A stretch of 17,318 nt of DNA from Peptostreptococcaceae bacterium (GTDB lineage: Bacteria; Bacillota; Clostridia; Peptostreptococcales; Peptostreptococcaceae): the NCBI GenBank assembly GCA_029983575.1, contig JASBZE010000032.1, positions 1 to 17,318 on the forward strand. The letters are read 5' to 3'. The translations under genes were made by a program, and so were the position numbers. Below, in pieces: positions 1-7,190 of this stretch; position 1 is the first letter of the stretch, and each line of letters starts with the position of its first letter. The notes under the pieces were generated by a model that ran no database searches, was not told the DNA's origin, and saw only the letters and a program-made list of their open reading frames with translations.

Positions 1-68
1 TATTTTAGCATATGAGAAATACATGGCGAATATGTTTTGTTATTGATTATACGATTATGTAATCACTC

Positions 69-479
69 TTATTGATATTTTTCAACTTGTTTTAATATAT
101 TTTCATCTTCAATATTTGCAGAAACAGTTAAGTCAAGTCCATTTTTTTCTGAAAACTCGGAGAGAACTTCCATGAACTCGACAAATACAGAGTCAATTTT
201 TCCTCTTACTATTTTATCGACCCCATCGATAAATATATGTTCAATGTCAAAGTTTCCGCTTACAATCCCACAAATAAGTCCGTAAAGAGATGACAGTTCG
301 TCTATTTGGAAATCCTTTGTAAATACTATCCTGATTTTTCTATCTAGCATTAGGGTGTGCTTGTCAACTACATCTACGTAAACAATTTCTCCCTTGGCAT
401 TTGCTGCTGCTTCGTTTGCTCTTTCTATCATGATTTTTGTTTTTCCAGATCCTGGGGATCCTACAAGAAGTTTAACCAT
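69..479 (-). CDS. Small P-loop NTPase of unknown function
   Basis: A 136-residue protein. It has a Walker A motif GSPGSGKT at residues 7-14 and a Walker B-like strand HIFIDGVDK ending in an acidic residue near D85. A polar strand end (LTVSAN, about 117-122) could be a sensor I. No other domain, membrane segment or signal peptide is visible, so it is a minimal, probably cytoplasmic ATPase core. I do not recognise a named family; such proteins are often loosely labelled ATP-binding or PilT-like. The frame is open back to an ATG at 494, but that codon lies inside the sequence GGAGGGAAAG, which is an ideal Shine-Dalgarno for the ATG at 479. The 479 start also puts Walker A at the usual distance from the N-terminus. 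A TATAAT box on the minus strand at 499-504 would give a very short leader, again favouring 479. It is transcribed away from phoH. Confidence 0.75.
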   Translation of the reverse strand: MVKLLVGSPGSGKTKIMIERANEAAANAKGEIVYVDVVDKHTLMLDRKIRIVFTKDFQIDELSSLYGLICGIVSGNFDIEHIFIDGVDKIVRGKIDSVFVEFMEVLSEFSEKNGLDLTVSANIEDENILKQVEKYQ

Positions 480-615
480 AGTCTTTCCCTCCATTTAAAT
501 TATATTTACTTATATTAAACCAAATTTTAGGAAAAAAATAAAGGGATATCAGGAAAATAATATAAATTTTTCTAAGTATTGATTTTCTTGACGCAATTTT
601 TTTTATTAAAAACTA

Positions 616-710
616 TATAATTATATTGAGAGAGTCTTTATAATTACACTGAGTTTGTATTTTGCATTAAAGGTGATGGTAAGCGTGGTATTTGTGTTAT
701 AATAATGATA
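616..710 (+). promoter_or_regulatory. Candidate promoter region of the phoH operon
   Basis: The best element is an extended -10 box, TGTTATAAT (TATAAT at 698-703 with TG at 695-696). No good -35 lies 17 bases upstream (GATGGT). Other TATAAT boxes occur at 616-621 and 639-644, and a TTGACG at 588-593 is badly spaced from them (22 bases from the first). The divergent intergenic stretch 495-778 holds no other gene I can support. Transcription from 698-703 would start near 710, at the ATG of a 23-codon open frame discussed in the findings. Confidence 0.45.
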
Positions 711-778
711 ATGGAGGTTATAGAATACTTTGGGGCTTTTAAGTATTTAAACCGGGATTATTTTTTGGGAGGTAGAAT

Positions 779-1771
779 TTGATTACGCAAGCTAAGTACG
801 AGATAGGCAACATGGATTTTGAAAGAGAACTCTTCGGAAATTTTGATGAAAATATCAAAATAATAGAGGGAAATCTAAAGATAGATATAGTTCTTAGAGA
901 AGGGAAGTTAAACATTATCGGGGAAGAAAAAAATGTTGAGTTAGCTCAGAGGCTTTTTTCTGAACTTGAAAATATAGTTACAAATGGAAAGCATCTTGAT
1001 AAGCAAACTTTGGTATATACGATTGAACTTCTATTTGAGGGTAGTGAGAAGAAGATTAAAGAGCTTGAGGGCACTATTATCCTCACTAAAAAGGGTACTC
1101 CTATTCAACCTAAGACGCTCGGCCAAAAAAAATACATTGGACTTATAGAAAATAACGATATAACTTTTGGAATAGGACCGGCGGGTACTGGTAAGACATA
1201 CCTTGCTGTTGCGATGGCTGTAAAAGCTTTTAAAAAAGATGAAGTCAGTAGGATTATTTTGACTAGACCAGCTGTTGAGGCAGGAGAGAGTCTTGGATTT
1301 TTGCCTGGGGATATGAAAGATAAGGTCGATCCTTATTTGAGGCCTTTGTACGACGCCCTTTTCGATATGCTCGGCCCTGATAAGTTTGCTAAATACTTGG
1401 AAAGGGGAACCATAGAGGTTGCTCCTTTGGCATTTATGAGGGGTAGGACGCTTGACAATTCTTTTATTATACTTGATGAAGCTCAAAATACGACATCAGA
1501 ACAGATGAAGATGTTTTTGACTAGGCTTGGGTTTGGTTCTAAGGCTGTTGTGACAGGGGATATTACTCAGATTGACCTTCCTTCAAATAAGAAAAGCGGT
1601 CTAATTCAGTCAGCAGAAATTTTAAAAGACGTGCAGGGTATTGGACAGATATTTTTGACTGAGAAAGACGTTGTTAGGCATGAGCTTGTACAGAGGATAA
1701 TTAAGGCATATGCTAAACATGAGAAAAAGCTAGAATACAATAAAAATAAAGGGAAGAAAAAGCCTGAATAA
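779..1771 (+). CDS. phoH: PhoH family P-loop ATPase
   Basis: A 330-residue PhoH-type ATPase, a usual partner of YbeY in bacterial gene order and thought to act in RNA metabolism. Its exact substrate is not established. The N-terminal ~100 residues match the small RNA-binding-like domain of Firmicutes PhoH. The ATPase core has Walker A GPAGTGKT at 133-140, the family signature LTRPAVEAGESLGFLPGD at 161-178, Walker B FIILDEAQN at 229-237 and a TGD motif at 259-261. The C-terminus is a lysine-rich tail. The start is a TTG at 779, chosen because GGGAGG at 767-772 sits six bases upstream and no ATG is nearer. It is the first gene of the phoH-ybeY-dgkA-era run. A 99-base gap with a triple tandem repeat separates it from ybeY. 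Confidence 0.93.
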   Translation: MITQAKYEIGNMDFERELFGNFDENIKIIEGNLKIDIVLREGKLNIIGEEKNVELAQRLFSELENIVTNGKHLDKQTLVYTIELLFEGSEKKIKELEGTIILTKKGTPIQPKTLGQKKYIGLIENNDITFGIGPAGTGKTYLAVAMAVKAFKKDEVSRIILTRPAVEAGESLGFLPGDMKDKVDPYLRPLYDALFDMLGPDKFAKYLERGTIEVAPLAFMRGRTLDNSFIILDEAQNTTSEQMKMFLTRLGFGSKAVVTGDITQIDLPSNKKSGLIQSAEILKDVQGIGQIFLTEKDVVRHELVQRIIKAYAKHEKKLEYNKNKGKKKPE

Positions 1772-1804
1772 GAAAATCCTAAAAATAATAGGATGAATAA
1801 ATAG

Positions 1805-1852
1805 TAGACTTAGTAATTAGTAGGCTGAGTAATTAATAGACTTAGTAAAAAA
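1805..1852 (+). repeat. 16-base tandem repeat, three imperfect copies
   Basis: Three consecutive 16-base units lie between phoH and ybeY: TAGACTTAGTAATTAG, TAGGCTGAGTAATTAA and TAGACTTAGTAAAAAA. The third copy overlaps a small hairpin, ACTTAG at 1840-1845 paired with CTAAGT at 1854-1859, just before the ybeY ribosome binding site. A second weak hairpin (ATCCTA/TAGGAT) precedes the repeat right after the phoH stop. No T-run follows either, so I do not call a terminator. Confidence 0.8.
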
Positions 1853-1870
1853 CCTAAGTAGGAGGTCATT

Positions 1871-2338
1871 ATGAATTATTTTTTTAGCAATAATCAAAGT
1901 GATATAGAATTTGACGAAAAACTCGAGGATTTCATTAAAAATGTTTGTCAAGGGGTTTTAGACCATGAGGAACTAGGTGATGTAGATTTTGATATTAGCA
2001 TCACCTTGACTGATGACGAGGAGATAAGAAAGATAAATTCTGAGTTTAGAAATATAGATAGAGCCACTGATGTATTGTCTTTTCCCATGCTGGATTTCGA
2101 TGAGGAAGTAGAGCTTTTTGACGATGTGGAATATTCTTTGGGAGATATTGTTATTTCAACTGAAACAGCTATAAGACAAGCTCGCGAGTATGGGCACTCA
2201 ATAGACAGAGAGATGGCTTTTTTATTATGTCACTCAATGCTACACCTGCTTGGATACGATCATATCGAAGAAGATGATGAGAGGCAGATGAACGAACTTC
2301 AAGAGGAAATACTTTCTAGAATGGGTATTTCGAGGTAG
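1871..2338 (+). CDS. ybeY: Endoribonuclease YbeY, 16S rRNA maturation
   Basis: A 155-residue YbeY. This metal-dependent single-strand endoribonuclease acts in 16S rRNA 3' end maturation and 70S ribosome quality control. The diagnostic zinc site H-x3-H-x5-H is intact as HSMLHLLGYDH, with H121, H125 and H131. The conserved R-ATDVLSFP segment is at residues 64-72. Length is normal for the family. The ATG at 1871 has TAGGAGG at 1859-1865, five bases upstream. The stop is followed 13 bases later by the next start, so ybeY and dgkA-PAP2 are almost certainly one transcript. The phoH-ybeY-dgkA-era neighbourhood is conserved across Firmicutes and places it in a ribosome assembly context with Era. Confidence 0.96.
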   Translation: MNYFFSNNQSDIEFDEKLEDFIKNVCQGVLDHEELGDVDFDISITLTDDEEIRKINSEFRNIDRATDVLSFPMLDFDEEVELFDDVEYSLGDIVISTETAIRQAREYGHSIDREMAFLLCHSMLHLLGYDHIEEDDERQMNELQEEILSRMGISR

Positions 2339-2351
2339 TGAGGGGTAGCGT

Positions 2352-3068
2352 ATGGAGAAAAAAACGAGAAAAGTCAATATAATTAAATCTTTCAATGCGG
2401 CTATCGAGGGTATATTATATACTTTTAGGGTTGAGAGAAATATGAAGATACATTATTTGGCATCTACTGTAATTTTGGTTATAAGTTTGATGTTTAATTT
2501 CTCAAAGATAGAGTTTATGATGCTTCTTGGATCTATTGTACTGGTAATAGTTGCTGAGATGATGAATACAGCTATAGAAAAAACAGTAGACTTGGTGACG
2601 AGCGAATATCACGAACTAGCAAAGATAGCGAAAGACGTGGCGGCTGGGGCTGTTCTTATGTCCGCTCTTTATTCCGTAATGGTGGGTTATATACTCTTTT
2701 ATGATAAGCTAACTCACTTCTCAAGCTATCTGATATTGTATTTGAGAAAATCCGAGCTTCATATAACTCTTATATGTATGATATTGGTTTTAATCGCTGT
2801 GGTTGCGCTTAAGACATTTACTTTTACAGGTACTCCACTTCAAGGTGGTATGCCAAGTGGACATGCAGCTCTTTCATTTGCAATAGCTACTTCTATTACA
2901 ATGATGACTGAGAGGGTTGAGGCTTCTACTCTTGCATATGCTATGGCAGTGTTGGTAGCCCAGAGCCGTATAGAGGGAAAGATACATACCTTTTGGGAGA
3001 CAGTGGCTGGGGGATTACTAGGTACCCTCATTGCGATAATTGTTTTCCAATTGGGTTTATTTTATTAA
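2352..3068 (+). CDS. dgkA: DgkA-type lipid kinase fused to a PAP2-type phosphatase domain
   Basis: A 238-residue membrane protein with two parts. Residues 1-120 are a prokaryotic DgkA/undecaprenol kinase. The signature AEMMNTAIEKTVD is at about 68-80 and is followed by KDVAAGAV; three hydrophobic helices are visible. Residues about 135-238 are a PAP2-like phosphatase half, with GMPSGHAA around residues 166-173 (motif 2 histidine H171) and SR-x5-H-x3-E at 205-216 (motif 3). Motif 1 is present as K154-x6-T-P in place of the usual K-x6-R-P, so its arginine is missing. The final acidic residue of motif 3 is E, not D. B. subtilis has a stand-alone DgkA here, about half this length. The likely role is recycling of undecaprenyl phosphate or diacylglycerol at the membrane; which substrates the two halves use is inference. 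The ATG at 2352 has TGAGGGG upstream. No cdd gene follows, unlike in Bacillus. Confidence 0.88.
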   Translation: MEKKTRKVNIIKSFNAAIEGILYTFRVERNMKIHYLASTVILVISLMFNFSKIEFMMLLGSIVLVIVAEMMNTAIEKTVDLVTSEYHELAKIAKDVAAGAVLMSALYSVMVGYILFYDKLTHFSSYLILYLRKSELHITLICMILVLIAVVALKTFTFTGTPLQGGMPSGHAALSFAIATSITMMTERVEASTLAYAMAVLVAQSRIEGKIHTFWETVAGGLLGTLIAIIVFQLGLFY

Positions 3069-3093
3069 TATATGGGTTTATTTTATTAATATA
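3052..3093 (+). repeat. Exact 21-base tandem duplication across the dgkA-PAP2 stop codon
   Basis: The unit TGGGTTTATTTTATTAATAT plus a final A occurs twice with no mismatch, at 3052-3072 and 3073-3093. The first copy encodes the last codons and the TAA stop (3066-3068). The second copy is untranslated and ends directly against the era ribosome binding site (AAAGGAGA). Perfect identity suggests a recent event. Confidence 0.95.
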
Positions 3094-3104
3094 AAGGAGA
3101 TTAA

Positions 3105-4004
3105 ATGTTTAAATCTGGATTTGTAAGCATAATAGGAAGGCCTAATGTAGGCAAGTCGACCATAATTAATTCTATGGTAGGCGAGAAGGTTGCAATAATG
3201 AGCAATAAACCTCAGACGACTAGAAATACAATTCAGGCTGTATATACAGATGATGAGGCCCAGATAGTATTTCTAGATACGCCGGGAATTCACAAGCCAA
3301 AGAACAAGCTTGGAGAGAAGATGGTAAAATCTGCTCTTGACGCTAAAAATGACGGAGATTTGATAATATTTATGGTTGATTCATCGCCGTCTATAGGTCC
3401 GGGCGACAGGATGATAATAGATGAATTAAAAAAGCAAAAAAATACCGTTCTTCTCATAATAAATAAGATAGATACTCTTAAGAGTAAAGAGGAGCTTTTT
3501 GATATTATTGAGATGTATGATGAGGAGGGAATATTTGAAGAAATTATACCTGCTTCAGCATTGAACGGTTCAAATGTCAAAGAAGTTGTTGAGACTATCA
3601 AAAAGTATTTGGTAGAGGGTCCTAAGTATTTCCCAGAGTACATGGTCACCGATCAACCTGAGAGGGTTTTGGTTTCTGAGCTCATTAGGGAAAAAGTACT
3701 TCATTTTCTCGATCAGGAGGTGCCACACGGTGTCGCTGTAGAAGTCGAGAGGATGAAAAGCAGAAACGACAAAGAAATAGTCGATATTAATGCCGTTATA
3801 TATTGTGAGAGAGCATCTCACAAGGGTATTATAATAGGCAAGGGAGGAAAGAAGCTAAAAGGTATAGGAAAGGCTTCTAGAGAAGAGATTGAACTCCTTT
3901 TAGGATCAAAGGTAAACCTCCAACTATGGGTTAAGGTAAAAGAAAATTGGAGAAATATAGAAAACTTTATTGACAATATAGGGATAGGTAATGATAAAAT
4001 ATAA
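3105..4004 (+). CDS. era: GTPase Era, 30S ribosome assembly
   Basis: A 299-residue Era GTPase, which binds the 3' end of 16S rRNA and couples ribosome assembly to growth. The GTPase motifs are in order: G1 GRPNVGKS (11-18), the G2 region with PQTTR (36-40), G3 DTPG (58-61), G4 NKID (120-123) and G5 SAL (151-153). The C-terminal KH domain carries GIIIGKGGKKLKGIG at 241-255, which binds RNA. Length is normal. The ATG at 3105 has AAAGGAGA just upstream. It follows dgkA-PAP2 by 36 bases and is probably cotranscribed with it. A 169-base AT-rich gap separates it from mgtE. A TTGACA at 3970-3975 with AT-rich -10 candidates at 3993-4005 could be an internal promoter for mgtE, but the spacing is poor. 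Confidence 0.97.
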   Translation: MFKSGFVSIIGRPNVGKSTIINSMVGEKVAIMSNKPQTTRNTIQAVYTDDEAQIVFLDTPGIHKPKNKLGEKMVKSALDAKNDGDLIIFMVDSSPSIGPGDRMIIDELKKQKNTVLLIINKIDTLKSKEELFDIIEMYDEEGIFEEIIPASALNGSNVKEVVETIKKYLVEGPKYFPEYMVTDQPERVLVSELIREKVLHFLDQEVPHGVAVEVERMKSRNDKEIVDINAVIYCERASHKGIIIGKGGKKLKGIGKASREEIELLLGSKVNLQLWVKVKENWRNIENFIDNIGIGNDKI

Positions 4005-4049
4005 TTTAAAACGAATAATGGTTTATTATAAGAAAAATCTATTATAAAG

Positions 4050-4144
4050 AAATATATATTATATAAATATATTATAAAAACATATTAAAAAAATATATAT
4101 TATAATGACTTAATAAATTATATTTTTATGACTTAACAAATTAT
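4050..4144 (+). repeat. AT-rich direct repeats between era and mgtE
   Basis: Two kinds of direct repeat fill this gap. AAATATATATTATA occurs exactly at 4050-4063 and 4091-4104. ATGACTTAATAAATTAT at 4105-4121 recurs with one change (C for T) at 4128-4144. The base composition is so AT-rich that the first repeat could be chance; the second contains GACTTAA and is more convincing. The stretch is almost pure A/T and has no GC-rich stem, so no magnesium (M-box) riboswitch is visible. Confidence 0.6.
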
Positions 4145-4173
4145 TAGGTATATAAAGTAAGGTGAAGGAGATT

Positions 4174-5547
4174 ATGGATAAAAACCAAGAGGGATCGCGA
4201 GAGCTTCTTAGCGAGGCTAAAGAATTGATTTTTAACAATAAGTATCATGAATTGAGGGAGATGCTTGAAGAGTATCACGTCATGGATATACTCGACATGA
4301 TGGAACAACTTGATGAGGAGATGAAGCAGAGGGTTTTTGACTGTCTGACTATAGATTTGGCGGCACAGGTGCTTGAAGAGAGTGAGCCTGAGCAGTTTAA
4401 GTCATTTGTCATAAATACCGATCCAGAGCATATTATCACGATTTTGGAGAATATGTCGCTTGGAGATCTAGCGGATATACTAAAGGAGCTAGAACCTGAG
4501 TCTAGGGAGGCGGTTATCGGTCTATTAAATGACGAGGACTCAAAAGCTATTAAAGAGCTTCTATTCTACGAGGAAGACACATCTGGTTCGACTATGACGA
4601 CTGGATATATTTCGGTCTACAAAGATATGAATGCCCAACAGGCCATCAAGGTCGTTAGGACTGAGGGACAAGAGGCAGATACGATTTACTACATATATGT
4701 GGTTGACGACGAGGGTTCGCTCGTGGGGGTTGTATCGCTAAAAGACTTGATAACTGCTAGGGATTCGGCTTTAGTAGAGGATTTGATGGTTGAAAATATA
4801 ATTTCTGTAGGAGAAAATGACGACAGGGAAGAAGCTGTGAGGCTTGTATCTAAGTATGACCTTCTAGCTATTCCAGTAGTTGACTCCTTAAATCACATCA
4901 AGGGTATAATAATGGTCGACGATATCATAGACGTAATAGAGGAAGAGAATACCGAGGATATGTATAAATTTGCAGGTAGCTCAGAACATGAGAGGGATGC
5001 AATTGACGACGAAAACTCAACTTTCTTCGAACAGGTTACTTCTTCTGTCAGAGGTAGGCTCCCATGGTTAATACTGACAATCTTAGGTGGTTTGGTAGCT
5101 GCTAAGGTGTTTACGCTTTTGGAATCATACGTAAACTACACATCGGGAACTATATTTTATTATGTTCCTCTAATAATCGGTATGGGAGGAAACATAGGTT
5201 CGCAGGCGGCCGCTGTTACGGCGATTGTACTAAACTCAAATGAAAAGATAAATACTAAGCTCATAAATAAAGAGTTGGTCGTGGGCCTTATTACTGGTGT
5301 CGTATGTGCTGTGATTGCTGGGGTAATACTTTACTTCTTTGAACCAGAGAGGTCAATTTACATGATTGTATCTATTACCATACTGATAAACATGGTTGTC
5401 GGTGCGAGCATAGGTGTGTTAATACCATCTATCGTTAAAAAGCTCGACGAAGATACATTCTTTGTCTCTACTCCATTAATAACTACGATTTTGGATATAG
5501 TCGGAATTGCAATATATACCGTCGTAGCTGTGTTGATTCTCAGATAA
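4174..5547 (+). CDS. mgtE: Magnesium transporter MgtE
   Basis: An MgtE channel of about 457 residues, the magnesium-gated importer of the inner membrane. Order of parts: a helical cytoplasmic N domain with repeated acidic helices (about 1-130), a pair of CBS domains (about 135-255) that sense cytoplasmic magnesium, a linker helix, then about five membrane helices from about residue 280. The pore signature PLIIGMGGNIGSQAAA and the C-terminal PLITTILDIVGIAIYTVVA are both intact. The frame also allows a GTG at 4162, but AAGGAG at 4165-4170 lies inside that extension and serves the ATG at 4174, although with a short three-base gap. It sits between era and recO, which are normally close neighbours, so it is a local insertion in the conserved block. 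Its own promoter is not clear, and regulation by a leader RNA is not visible. Confidence 0.95.
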   Translation: MDKNQEGSRELLSEAKELIFNNKYHELREMLEEYHVMDILDMMEQLDEEMKQRVFDCLTIDLAAQVLEESEPEQFKSFVINTDPEHIITILENMSLGDLADILKELEPESREAVIGLLNDEDSKAIKELLFYEEDTSGSTMTTGYISVYKDMNAQQAIKVVRTEGQEADTIYYIYVVDDEGSLVGVVSLKDLITARDSALVEDLMVENIISVGENDDREEAVRLVSKYDLLAIPVVDSLNHIKGIIMVDDIIDVIEEENTEDMYKFAGSSEHERDAIDDENSTFFEQVTSSVRGRLPWLILTILGGLVAAKVFTLLESYVNYTSGTIFYYVPLIIGMGGNIGSQAAAVTAIVLNSNEKINTKLINKELVVGLITGVVCAVIAGVILYFFEPERSIYMIVSITILINMVVGASIGVLIPSIVKKLDEDTFFVSTPLITTILDIVGIAIYTVVAVLILR

Positions 5548-5568
5548 CGGATTTAAGGTGTTTTGACT

Positions 5569-6315
5569 ATGAACATAATTAAAACTGAGGGAGTGGTTTT
5601 AAAGGCGATAAAGTATTCTGAAAGCGACTTAATACTCACAGTTTTTGCGAGGAGTTTGGGAAAAATTTCGGTGCTCGTCAAGGGTGCCAAGAAGACCAGG
5701 AGTAAAAACCTAGCCTCTAGTCAGATTTTTTCCATGAGTGAGTTTTCCCTTAAACAGGGAATTTCGATGTATACAGTTAGTCATACCGATATAATTAAAA
5801 ATAGATTCAAGCTGACAGAATCCATAGAAACTTACGCTTATTCTTCATTTATGGCTCATTTGGTAGAGAGAAATACCCTCGAGGGGAACACAAACTTACG
5901 ATTATTTAAAGTTTTTAATGAATGTCTTGACTTAATGGAGATTAAGGATAATAATAAGAGATATATTCTAATTATATTCATGCTTAAATTCTTTGACTAC
6001 ACTGGGTACAAACCGATGGTTAGCCATTGTGTAAACTGTTCAAGTACCGATATGAATTTGGCGGTTTTCAATCCAGAGCAAGGTGGATTGTTGTGTAGTA
6101 ATTGTAAAGTCGATTTTATGGGTAATATAAAAATAGACCCCGTGAGCGTGAAGTTAATCAGGTATATATACGAGAACGAAGTAGAAACTAGTGTCAAGGC
6201 AAATGTGTCAGAGATATTAGTGAATCAGTTATATTTTATTTTATTAAAATATATTCAATATCATTATGATAACATTAGTTTTAAGACCTTGAAGGTCCTT
6301 AAAGAACTAAGTTAG
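5569..6315 (+). CDS. recO: DNA repair protein RecO
   Basis: A 248-residue RecO, which with RecR loads RecA onto SSB-coated DNA. The N-terminal OB-fold segment (MNIIKTEGVVLKAIKYSESDL...) is typical. The helical C-terminal half holds a four-cysteine zinc site: C154-x2-C157 and C176-x2-C179, the latter in GGLLCSNC. The frame is open from a TTG at 5563, but AAGGTG at 5555-5560 is eight bases from the ATG at 5569 and only two from the TTG, so 5569 is preferred. It starts 21 bases after the mgtE stop and ends 16 bases before the next gene, so the three are probably cotranscribed. Downstream order toward glyQS matches other Firmicutes. Confidence 0.95.
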   Translation: MNIIKTEGVVLKAIKYSESDLILTVFARSLGKISVLVKGAKKTRSKNLASSQIFSMSEFSLKQGISMYTVSHTDIIKNRFKLTESIETYAYSSFMAHLVERNTLEGNTNLRLFKVFNECLDLMEIKDNNKRYILIIFMLKFFDYTGYKPMVSHCVNCSSTDMNLAVFNPEQGGLLCSNCKVDFMGNIKIDPVSVKLIRYIYENEVETSVKANVSEILVNQLYFILLKYIQYHYDNISFKTLKVLKELS

Positions 6316-6331
6316 AAAAGGAGAGATGGAT

Positions 6332-7063
6332 ATGAAAATTACAATTGAAAGTGTTGATCAAGTTCTAGAGAGAGTGCCTTATGCAACATATGCAGAAGCT
6401 AAAGAAGCTCTAGTTGAAACAGATGGGGACGTATTGGACGCTATTATTTTCCTAGAAAATAAGTTTGATGAAGAAGCTGAAGCAGGCAGCAAGAAGAGGG
6501 ATCTTTTCAATTTAGATCTTAAGATGTTTGATGCAGACAAACTAAAGGGGCTTTTCAAGAGAGGTAAGCTTGAATTAAAAGATGAAGAGCCAGAGGACGA
6601 AGAAGAAAAAGCAGAAGATAAATCAGAGGGATTTAAAGATAAGTTCGACTATGAAAAAGTAAAAGAGCAGATACAAGACATACTTAAAAAATCTGGAGTA
6701 GTTAGATTTATAGTTGAAAAGGATGGAAAGACTGTTCTAAACATACCTATTACTATAGGTGTTGCTGGTGCTATCTTAGTTCCTACAGTTAGTATAGTTG
6801 GTCTTTCTATAGCTGTACTTACTAGATGCTCTCTTAAGGTTGTAAACGAAGAAGAGGATGAAGTAGTAGACCTAGGCGAATTTAGCGAAGAAAAATTCAA
6901 CATGGTAAAAGATATCATATCTTCTACTATAGACAAGGTTGGCAAGAAAAAAGACTTCCCAGGAGAAGACAAGCAAGAAGAAGTTGTAGATGCTGATATA
7001 GTTGAGGAAGAAAAAGACGCAGAAGAAGTAAAAGAAGATCAAGAAACAAAAGAAGAAGAATAG
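6332..7063 (+). CDS. UBA-like/DUF4342 protein, function unknown
   Basis: A 243-residue protein. Residues about 1-43 form a UBA-like three-helix unit (YATYAEAKEALVETDGDVLD), similar in style to the domain of elongation factor Ts. A charged linker follows (about 47-115). The DUF4342-type core (about 116-172) has VVRFIVEKDGKTVLNIPITI and then a hydrophobic stretch to about 163 that looks like one membrane helix or a hairpin. The rest is a strongly acidic tail of mostly E, D and K. No catalytic motif is visible. AAGGAG at 6318-6323 is eight bases from the ATG at 6332 and only two from the ATG at 6326, so 6332 is chosen. It is the last gene before a strong terminator and follows recO closely. A membrane-associated adaptor is possible, but that is a guess. 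Confidence 0.85.
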   Translation: MKITIESVDQVLERVPYATYAEAKEALVETDGDVLDAIIFLENKFDEEAEAGSKKRDLFNLDLKMFDADKLKGLFKRGKLELKDEEPEDEEEKAEDKSEGFKDKFDYEKVKEQIQDILKKSGVVRFIVEKDGKTVLNIPITIGVAGAILVPTVSIVGLSIAVLTRCSLKVVNEEEDEVVDLGEFSEEKFNMVKDIISSTIDKVGKKKDFPGEDKQEEVVDADIVEEEKDAEEVKEDQETKEEE

Positions 7064-7076
7064 TATTAAATTATCT

Positions 7077-7109
7077 TGGCAGGTGAGAAAATCACCTGCC
7101 ATCTTTTTT
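7077..7109 (+). terminator. Intrinsic terminator after the UBA/DUF4342 gene
   Basis: A perfect ten-base stem, TGGCAGGTGA (7077-7086) with TCACCTGCCA (7092-7101), has a GAAAA loop and is followed by six T residues at 7104-7109. It lies 13 bases after the stop and closes the phoH-to-DUF4342 run. Confidence 0.95.
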
Positions 7110-7123
7110 ATATATAGTGCAAA

Positions 7124-7143
7124 TTATTTAAATATGTTATAAT
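7124..7143 (+). promoter_or_regulatory. Promoter of glyQS with extended -10
   Basis: TATAAT at 7138-7143 is preceded by TG at 7135-7136, an extended -10. No good -35 is present at the right distance. The upstream 14 bases closely resemble those before the ccpN -10 box. The leader would be only about 40 bases, too short for a glycine T-box riboswitch. Confidence 0.7.
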
Positions 7144-7190
7144 TAAACTTATCAATATATGAATTTTTTAGAAATAAAGGGGGCAAATAA

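Noticed and set aside
44..65. Terminator for the small P-loop gene (TGATTA/TAATCA)
   Set aside because: The stem is only six A/T-rich pairs and no T-run follows on the minus strand.
1031..1486. Minus-strand open frame of 151 codons inside phoH
   Set aside because: It lies opposite a well-conserved gene and its product has no recognisable motif. The same holds for the other antisense frames in era, glyS, ppdK and topB.
4005..4173. Magnesium M-box riboswitch before mgtE
   Set aside because: The stretch is nearly all A and T, with no GC-rich conserved helices.
4162..4173. GTG start for mgtE
   Set aside because: The ribosome binding site AAGGAG lies inside this extension and fits the ATG at 4174 better, although its gap is short.
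7110..7190. Glycine T-box riboswitch before glyQ
   Set aside because: The leader from the extended -10 promoter to the start is only about 40 bases, with no specifier stem or T-box sequence.
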